A DNA stretch of 15,644 bases from DASWYB01 sp036405195. Lineage in GTDB: Bacteria > Patescibacteriota > UBA1384 > 2-12-FULL-50-11 > DASWYB01. The stretch lies in the NCBI GenBank assembly GCA_036405195.1, contig DASWYB010000029.1, positions 1 through 15,644 on the forward strand, read 5' to 3'. Every line of letters begins with the position of its first letter. The first letter of the stretch is position 1. The translations under genes were made by a program, and so were the position numbers. The notes below the pieces were generated by a model. That model made no database searches and was not told where the DNA came from. It saw only the letters and a program-made list of their open reading frames with translations. Shown here one piece after another: positions 12,033 through 15,644 of this stretch.

Positions 12033-13982
12033 ATGAAACAATTCTCAAAAAGGATATACTCTTTTATAGCCGGTGCTCTCCTCGTTATATTTTCAACATT
12101 TCCAATTGTCTCAGTGTGGGCTGTTGGACCAACTGAGCCGGTCGGTCCTCAAGGTCCTGTTGGACCTATTGAACCAGTCGGCCCTCAGTCTCCAGTCGGA
12201 CCTCAGTTACTCGTATCTCCTACCCCTTCTTCATCGGTTGAGGTAGTTTCTACGGCCGCCGAATCTTCAGGTGCTCCCGTGACAGAGCAGCAAAACGTTC
12301 AAACTGGATCAGGTTCAGAGAATAATAACAATCTAGCAGCAACTAGCAACACCACCGCCACACAAAATAACACGTCGACTATTGATAATACGGTTGGTAT
12401 TCAAGCTTCGACAGGTGGTAATGATATCTCCCGTAACAGTTCGGTTGGAGACATAACTACTGGTAACATCGCAGGTACGGTTACCATTGTTAATGCTGCC
12501 CAGTCACAATTTGCTGCTGGTAGCAGTATCGGTACTCAAACCGTTTCTCAGGTCGGTACAGATCCCCTTGTATTAAATCCTGCTTCGAGCCGTACTTCGC
12601 TTCAGTCTAATGACACGACTGGTTCTGATTCTGAAAACACGAATGTAAGCAACTCTAGTGATACCACTATTATCACTACTAATAGTACTGCCGATGCAAA
12701 TAACTCAATTGTTATTGATGCCTCAACGGGAGGAAATAAGATTCTCCAAAACAGTGAAGTGGGAGATATTTTGACCGGTGATATTAACTTGGAAGTGAAC
12801 CTGATTAATCTGTTGAACGTATACTGGCCCGGCGTACAACTAGCCTTAGATGTCTGGTCGGTTCCGGGTGGTTTGAATGGCGATATCGTGATCCCTGATC
12901 AGGGGAGTACTAATACAGGTAGTAATTCTTCAAATACGAATGCCGTGACACAAGAGTCTACGGCAACAATAAATGTCGTAAATAACGCAGATATTAGTAA
13001 TGATATTACTGTCGATGCAACGACGGGTGATAATGATATTTCTCAAAACTCTAAGGTGGGGGATATTACGACTGGCGAAACCAATGTAACTGGGAACATT
13101 ACAAACGTTTCCAATGTTGGTCAGCCCATAGTTTACCTTATTAATGTATTCGGTCAGTGGATGGGCTCTCTTCTTGGATTGGATGGGCAGCAAGTTATCG
13201 TTAATCAAATGAATGATACGACCGGCCCAAATTCAGATAACTCGAATACAAGTACGCAAACTTCAAACACAACACTAAATGCGACGAACACAGCTCGAGC
13301 AAATAATACAGTTCAGGTACACGCCAATACCGGTGAAAATACAATTACTCAAAATACAGAGGTCGGAGATATTACGACTGGTTCGGTTAATGTGTATGCT
13401 AACGTGGTTAATATTCTTAACTCTTGGAGCGATCACGTTGGAAGTTTTGCTCTCCGGATTGTGAACGTCTGGGGTAACTGGAATGGTAACGCCCGTGGCA
13501 ACCAGCCATTAGCCAGTTCAGGCAGTACGCCAGTGTCACAGAGCTCCGCCATAGAGACTCAGCCAATTCCTCTCCCTTCTGCGTCTCCGGATCCACACGA
13601 AGGAATGCAAATTGCCGCTTTGCATGCGGTGGGAATAGCTACTCCTCCCAGCTTTGCGCCTTCTACCAATAAAGAAGAAAAGATAAGTACTCATACACGC
13701 CTTCGCACCTACATTTCTCAATTTACCCTTACGTCCCTGGATTCAAACAACGTCACACCGGATGATACTAGCTCTCCCAATAATCCATCTGTGCAAGTGC
13801 CTAATGAGCAAGTTTCCGCAACAGTGAGTGCCCAAAATCCAGAAAAAGAAGCTAGCTCAGAAGTTAAGCCCAAGCAAGCACAAGTCCTATCAGGCGGAGT
13901 CGTAACTGCGAGTGTTCTTGCTTTCTTGGTCCTTGGTATGTGGTTAGGAGTTGAGTATGTTTCATCAAAAAAAGAAAAGTGA
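12033..13982 (+). CDS. Large exported repeat protein C with collagen-like N-terminus and C-terminal anchor
   Basis: A 649-residue secreted protein. It has a signal peptide (1-30, cleavage after VWA), a collagen-like Gly-Pro stretch (31-58) built from repeated PVGP(Q/I) units, then four copies of the shared repeat: leading glycines G92, G197, G296, G398 and boxes VGDITTG/VGDILTG at 138, 243, 342, 444. Between repeats are hydrophobic or aromatic insertions absent from paralogues A and B (for example NVYWPGVQLALDVW and INVFGQWMGSLLG). A Ser/Pro/Thr-rich stalk spans about 485-615. The protein ends in a hydrophobic segment (623-640) and a KKEK tail, preceded by LSGG rather than LPXTG. It has no cysteine. 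AAGGAGG precedes the ATG. It ends 9 bases before the sortase gene, so the pair is almost certainly co-expressed and C is the likely main substrate. A structural or adhesive surface role is inferred. Confidence 0.82.
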   Translation: MKQFSKRIYSFIAGALLVIFSTFPIVSVWAVGPTEPVGPQGPVGPIEPVGPQSPVGPQLLVSPTPSSSVEVVSTAAESSGAPVTEQQNVQTGSGSENNNNLAATSNTTATQNNTSTIDNTVGIQASTGGNDISRNSSVGDITTGNIAGTVTIVNAAQSQFAAGSSIGTQTVSQVGTDPLVLNPASSRTSLQSNDTTGSDSENTNVSNSSDTTIITTNSTADANNSIVIDASTGGNKILQNSEVGDILTGDINLEVNLINLLNVYWPGVQLALDVWSVPGGLNGDIVIPDQGSTNTGSNSSNTNAVTQESTATINVVNNADISNDITVDATTGDNDISQNSKVGDITTGETNVTGNITNVSNVGQPIVYLINVFGQWMGSLLGLDGQQVIVNQMNDTTGPNSDNSNTSTQTSNTTLNATNTARANNTVQVHANTGENTITQNTEVGDITTGSVNVYANVVNILNSWSDHVGSFALRIVNVWGNWNGNARGNQPLASSGSTPVSQSSAIETQPIPLPSASPDPHEGMQIAALHAVGIATPPSFAPSTNKEEKISTHTRLRTYISQFTLTSLDSNNVTPDDTSSPNNPSVQVPNEQVSATVSAQNPEKEASSEVKPKQAQVLSGGVVTASVLAFLVLGMWLGVEYVSSKKEK

Positions 13983-13991
13983 ATAAAGTAA

Positions 13992-14606
13992 ATGGTAACA
14001 ACGCGGATTCCAGGTATAAGTATTAGTTTGGCGCTACTGTCACTCTCGGTGTGGGCATATCCATTTTTGAGTGCGACTTTGCGACCTCACCTGATTGAAA
14101 CAGTGCCAAGTGTTGTACTTGCTCCAGCGGTATCAAAAGTTTCAGCGACGTCCGTATCTCAAGTCGTTATACCTGATTTGGGACTTACTGCGCCGGTAAC
14201 ATTTTTACCTCATATTGATCCCCTAGAGGTACAGGACTGGAATGCAATTCAGCCAGTGTTACGAGATGGGGTAGCCTTGACTACAACCGACGAGAGTTTT
14301 GATTCGGCGGCGAGCTCGTTCCTAATTGGGCATTCGAGTGACTATGTGCCAAATAAATATAGTTTTATTTTTGCTGGCCTTAATGCCCTCAAGGTAGGAG
14401 ATGTAGTGTCTCTTACTCTTAAGGGTAAAACGTATGAACAGACGGTGGTAGAAAAGAAGATTCTTTCTCCTGACGATAGCGAAGCATTCGCTGATCTTAT
14501 GACGCCGGTTATTGGTAAACAGCGACTCTTTTTGGTCACCTGTTGGCCTGTATTTACTACGAAACAAAGACTAGTTGTCATAACGGAACGGACGCATACA
14601 GAGTAA
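13992..14606 (+). CDS. Sortase
   Basis: A 204-residue membrane-anchored cysteine transpeptidase. It has an N-terminal membrane segment (about 8-27), then a sortase domain (about 57-200) with H114 (LIGHSS), catalytic C184 in LFLVTCWP and R193 (KQRLVV), the His-Cys-Arg triad in the expected order and spacing. Sortases cleave a sorting signal near the C-terminus of exported proteins and join it to a surface nucleophile or to another subunit. The class cannot be fixed from sequence alone. Placed 9 bases after gene C and in the same direction as A and B, it is probably dedicated to them, though none has a canonical LPXTG. No strong ribosome site is seen, so translation may be coupled to C. Its stop overlaps the next ATG (TAATG). 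Confidence 0.92.
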   Translation: MVTTRIPGISISLALLSLSVWAYPFLSATLRPHLIETVPSVVLAPAVSKVSATSVSQVVIPDLGLTAPVTFLPHIDPLEVQDWNAIQPVLRDGVALTTTDESFDSAASSFLIGHSSDYVPNKYSFIFAGLNALKVGDVVSLTLKGKTYEQTVVEKKILSPDDSEAFADLMTPVIGKQRLFLVTCWPVFTTKQRLVVITERTHTE

Positions 14607-15644
14607 TGTTTTCTAGGTTAGGGCTTGTGTTGCTGGGCGATATTGGGCATAGTAGCCATATGATTACAGGCATTCTCATCGGGGCGGGGATCGCAGGTTT
14701 GGTATGTGTATTTTTTCTGATCTGGCAAAAGCGTCAGCAGCCTAACTTAGAGGCAAGCTTTGAACAGCATGCACAAAAAGCATTGGGTATGATGATGCAA
14801 GAAGTGATTAAGGCATCTCGGGAACAGCTTGGCGCAGAAAAACGCGAAATTAGCGAAACGATTGCCAAAGATCTCCAAACACAAACCAATACGTTTAAGG
14901 AAGTTGCTCAGTCGCTGCGTATCGAAATCGACGCACGGCAACGGGAGATTCGACAACTCGAAGAAGATCGTAATAAAAAATACGGTCAAATTTCGCAAGC
15001 TCTCACCGATTATAAATCTCTCACTGAGGAGTTGCGTGGTTCGACTGAACAGCTTAAGCGAGTTCTCTCGAGCAATCAGCAACGGGGAAGTTGGGGGGAG
15101 ATGCAAGCTGAGAAAATTCTTGAAGCAGCAGGAATGGTGGCTGGTCAGCATTACGCCAAGCAGCAGCCGATCGAAGGGTTTACTGGGCTCCGCCCAGATT
15201 TTACTCTCTTCTTGCCAAATAAAATGGAACTCTATGTTGATGTAAAGTTTCCTTTAACCGCCTTGCAAGAAGTGTATTCGAGTACCACCAAAGAAGATCA
15301 AGAGCGCTACTTTAAACGCTTCGGTGATGATTTGCGAGACCGTATTAAAGAAGCCGGTAAGTACGTGATTGATAAATCAAACTGCGTTGATTACGTTATC
15401 CTCTTTGTTCCCTCAGAGAGTGTGTTTGAAATTATTAATAAACATTTCCCAGCTATAGTTGATGCTTCATTCAGTCAGCAGGTCATTCTTGTGTCTCCCC
15501 ACTCGTTCTTTGCGGTTGTTCGTACGATTCAAGAGTCATATACTCATTTTTATTATGAACAAAACCTAAAAGAAATCCTTGGCTACTTACAACAAACGCT
15601 CCAGCAATTCGAGCGTTTCAAAGGCGAGTTTGCGGATGTAGGCA
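14606..15644 (+). CDS. rmuC: RmuC-family DNA recombination protein, 3' end outside the window
   Basis: Partial: 346 codons are present and the frame is open to the edge. There is an N-terminal membrane segment (about 20-40), a long charged coiled-coil region (about 50-155), then the RmuC nuclease-like domain beginning RGSWGEMQAEKILEAAG (160-176), with the PD-(D/E)xK-like elements LRPD (195-198) and VDVK (211-214). Further conserved parts are the VDYVILFVPSE and SPHSFFAVVRTI stretches. RmuC proteins limit DNA inversions and rearrangements at repeats in E. coli; the exact mechanism is uncertain. The ATG at 14606 overlaps the sortase stop by one base, suggesting coupling; the in-frame ATG at 14660, just before the membrane segment, is an alternative. 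Its operon link with repeat-rich surface genes may be chance. Confidence 0.88.
   Translation, partial: MFSRLGLVLLGDIGHSSHMITGILIGAGIAGLVCVFFLIWQKRQQPNLEASFEQHAQKALGMMMQEVIKASREQLGAEKREISETIAKDLQTQTNTFKEVAQSLRIEIDARQREIRQLEEDRNKKYGQISQALTDYKSLTEELRGSTEQLKRVLSSNQQRGSWGEMQAEKILEAAGMVAGQHYAKQQPIEGFTGLRPDFTLFLPNKMELYVDVKFPLTALQEVYSSTTKEDQERYFKRFGDDLRDRIKEAGKYVIDKSNCVDYVILFVPSESVFEIINKHFPAIVDASFSQQVILVSPHSFFAVVRTIQESYTHFYYEQNLKEILGYLQQTLQQFERFKGEFADVG

Overview
The window looks like a piece of a Candidate Phyla Radiation (Patescibacteria) chromosome, or of a similar small-genome bacterium. The reasons are moderate GC, short gaps between genes, use of the standard code with TAA, TAG and TGA all acting as stops, strong AGGAGG-type ribosome binding sites, a small membrane-anchored protein of a type I associate with CPR genomes, and a sortase beside large Asn/Thr-rich secreted repeat proteins. 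The lineage is an inference from gene content; no phylogenetic marker was tested.

Layout. Positions 1-1717 are a stress-type block: a GlsB/YeaQ/YmgE-type small membrane protein and three small hydrophilic KGG-repeat (GsiB / plant Em-LEA-like) proteins, in two transcription units that each end in an intrinsic terminator. Positions 1721-4212 hold a minus-strand HExxH metallopeptidase-like protein, a divergent CdaR/PucR-type regulator, and a palindrome between them. Positions 3823-7230 (minus strand) are a tightly coupled operon of zinc-ribbon NUDIX hydrolase, soluble multi-sensor histidine kinase and single-domain response regulator. Positions 7340-8433 are a self-contained cassette (promoter, operator-like palindrome, gene, terminator) for a divergent guanylate-kinase-like P-loop protein. 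Positions 8444-8760 carry tRNA-Gln(UUG) with its own promoter and terminator, plus a 19-bp copy of the tRNA 3' end lying 156 bp downstream. Next come a 3-methyladenine DNA glycosylase and a convergent small anchored protein of unknown function.

The most distinctive region is 10049-15644: three paralogous exported proteins (A, B, C), a sortase, and the start of rmuC, all on the plus strand. A, B and C together contain nine copies of one repeat in which a leading glycine, a middle glycine and a VGDITTG-like box keep exactly the same spacing (36 and 46 residues) in every copy. B carries alternating Asp-hydrophobic strands where A and C carry Thr/Ser/Asn, and C adds a collagen-like GPxGPVGP stretch. 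A and C end in a membrane segment and basic tail without a canonical LPXTG. With the adjacent sortase this suggests a cell-surface fibre or adhesin system, the best candidate here for something undescribed.
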